Made by a program: the position numbers and the translations under genes. From Spirochaetota bacterium (GTDB taxonomy: Bacteria; Spirochaetota; UBA4802; JAFGJZ01), in NCBI GenBank assembly GCA_029554345.1, contig JAKPJF010000142.1, forward strand, positions 45,619 to 109,618: 64,000 bases of DNA. The letters are read 5' to 3'. The notes under the pieces are model-generated. The model had not been told where the DNA came from, made no database searches, and saw only the letters and a program-made list of their open reading frames with translations. How positions within the stretch are numbered: position 1 is the stretch's first letter; the number at the start of each line of letters is the position of its first letter. Shown here piece after piece: positions 62,991 to 64,000 of this stretch.

Positions 62991-64000
62991 ATGAAAGACT
63001 ATATGAACGGACTGAATGTAGGCGGGTGGATTTCGCAATACTTCAATAAGGGTTATGAACACTTTGATTCATTTATTGTCGAGAAGGATTTTGAAAAAAT
63101 AGCTTCATGGGGCTTCGACCATATCCGCCTTCCTTTTGATTATGAAATACTTGAGAATAAGGATAATCCTTTTGTGTTTAATGAAAGGGCGTTCAAATAT
63201 CTCGATAACGCGGTTCAATGGTCAAAAAAATACGGTATATCTCTTCTATTGGATATGCATTCCGCCCCCGGATTCAGTTTCGGAAGCTATGAAGTCAGCA
63301 CTCTTTTCAAAAACAGAACTCAGCAGGAAATTTATATAAAACTGTGGGAGACAATAGCTCTGAGATATAAAAACGAAAAACATATCGCTTTTGATCTTTT
63401 GAACGAGTTGGTTCTTCCTTCACCTGAACCATGGAATAAACTTGTACGTGAATGTATTGCCTCAATTAGAAAAATAGATGCTGAACGTTTATTGATTTTC
63501 GGCGGAATAAATTATAATTCAATTTTTACTCTCAAGGATATTGAAATTTATGATGATGAAAATATCGCTTATACTTTTCATTTTTACGAGCCGATACTTT
63601 TTACGCATCAGAGAGCAGTATGGATGCCTTTTCTGGTGCATTATAATCAGACGCTGAATTATCCCGGAACATTTGATAATCTTGATAAACTGGTATCAGA
63701 TGTAAAAGACGGAAAAATAGGAGATATAGAGCAGTTTGATGTAAAAAGATATCTTACGAAGGAGCTTGATATTTCGCTCATGATTGAAGACATGCAGCCT
63801 GCCGTTGATTTCATAAACAAAACAGGAAAGAAACTTTATTGCGGCGAATTCGGTGTAATCGAATCGACTCCGATGAGAAGCCGCATTAACTGGTGCCGCG
63901 ATGCAGTATCTCTTTTTGAGCGGTATAAAATCGGACGTTCATACTGGACATATAAGGGAATGGACTTCGGTCTTCTTGACAGAAAAGGAAATCTTATCAG
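62991..64000 (+). CDS. Glycoside hydrolase family 5, partial
   Basis: The frame is open from the ATG at 62991 (GGGGG five bases upstream) to the window end, at least 336 residues, so the C-terminus is missing. It has the GH5 plan: GLNVGGWISQYF, GFDHIRLPFDYE, LLLDMHSAPGF, acid/base E139 in FDLLNELV, and nucleophile E286 in LYCGEFGVIE. No signal peptide is present, so like its GH9 neighbour it probably acts on imported oligosaccharides such as cellodextrins or glucomannan fragments. Confidence 0.88.
   Translation, partial: MKDYMNGLNVGGWISQYFNKGYEHFDSFIVEKDFEKIASWGFDHIRLPFDYEILENKDNPFVFNERAFKYLDNAVQWSKKYGISLLLDMHSAPGFSFGSYEVSTLFKNRTQQEIYIKLWETIALRYKNEKHIAFDLLNELVLPSPEPWNKLVRECIASIRKIDAERLLIFGGINYNSIFTLKDIEIYDDENIAYTFHFYEPILFTHQRAVWMPFLVHYNQTLNYPGTFDNLDKLVSDVKDGKIGDIEQFDVKRYLTKELDISLMIEDMQPAVDFINKTGKKLYCGEFGVIESTPMRSRINWCRDAVSLFERYKIGRSYWTYKGMDFGLLDRKGNLI

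Noticed and set aside
1..64000. tRNA, rRNA, insertion sequence or prophage genes
   Set aside because: No cloverleaf with acceptor stem, no rRNA motif, no transposase or phage structural protein was recognised in any frame.

Overview
The window looks like chromosomal DNA of a diderm, flagellated, chemotactic bacterium with low-to-moderate GC (by eye high 30s to 40 %). The best overall fit is a spirochaete or spirochaete-like lineage. This rests on a stand-alone FlbD gene paired with a DUF115 gene, many secreted CsgG/FlgT-like, FecR, fibronectin-III and TPR envelope proteins, a DapL lysine route, a plant-type phosphofructokinase and TlyA beside Dxs. The phylum is an inference; no rRNA or tRNA gene is present to settle it.

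Layout. 1-2772: the end of a membrane protein, a secreted CsgG/TPR protein and a DUF6159 membrane protein. 3036-6085: ilvB-ilvN-O-methyltransferase operon. 6259-9066: ABC-F ATPase, then an ArsR regulator and a ProC-like dehydrogenase that share a repeated operator. 9126-12157: outer-membrane proteins, DUF192, HflX. 12301-17092: coaD, rny, dxs, tlyA. 17127-22637: dapL (reverse), a membrane sulfatase, a FecR lipoprotein, and DUF115-flbD. 22681-32086: one long chemotaxis operon, cheY-STAS-cheA-mcp-cheW-cheR-cheB-cheD plus a divergent MCP-like protein. 32089-37635: a nucleosidase, a FlgT-like lipoprotein, a nucleoside-type MFS permease, and a second acetolactate synthase (reverse strand) preceded by a leader peptide and attenuator. 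37698-41907: a DUF6935 protein and a coupled four-gene operon tetR-DUF6873-HD-radical SAM. 41945-45088: an accessory stretch with a hairpin-rich non-coding block, a tiny LDCC-motif gene missed by length-limited ORF calling, a DUF2892 protein and two AT-rich orphan genes. 45189-52957: dnaX-ybaB-recR, der, a histone-H1-like peptide, a PilZ-like protein, tsaB-tsaE-rluD. 53080-61019: envelope proteins (FnIII, TPR, DUF3187), phosphofructokinase and a lipoprotein pair. 61184-64000: divergent, apparently cytoplasmic GH9 and GH5 glycosidases around one LacI-type operator.

How it works together. Two acetolactate synthases with different small subunits are controlled differently: a promoter and a distant palindrome for the first, a Val/Leu/Ile-rich leader peptide with an intrinsic terminator for the second. 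The chemotaxis operon carries a full adaptation set (CheR, CheB, CheD) and two receptor-like proteins. The GH9/GH5 pair fits intracellular breakdown of imported beta-glucan oligosaccharides under sugar-responsive repression. Several promoters (arsR, ilv leader) place the transcript start almost at the ATG, which suggests leaderless mRNAs.

The strongest candidates for new biology are the ilv attenuator, the ArsR/ProC-like regulon, the tetR-DUF6873-HD-radical SAM operon, the hairpin block at 41945-42485 and the divergent MCP-like protein after cheD. No CRISPR array, insertion sequence, prophage, rRNA or tRNA gene was seen.
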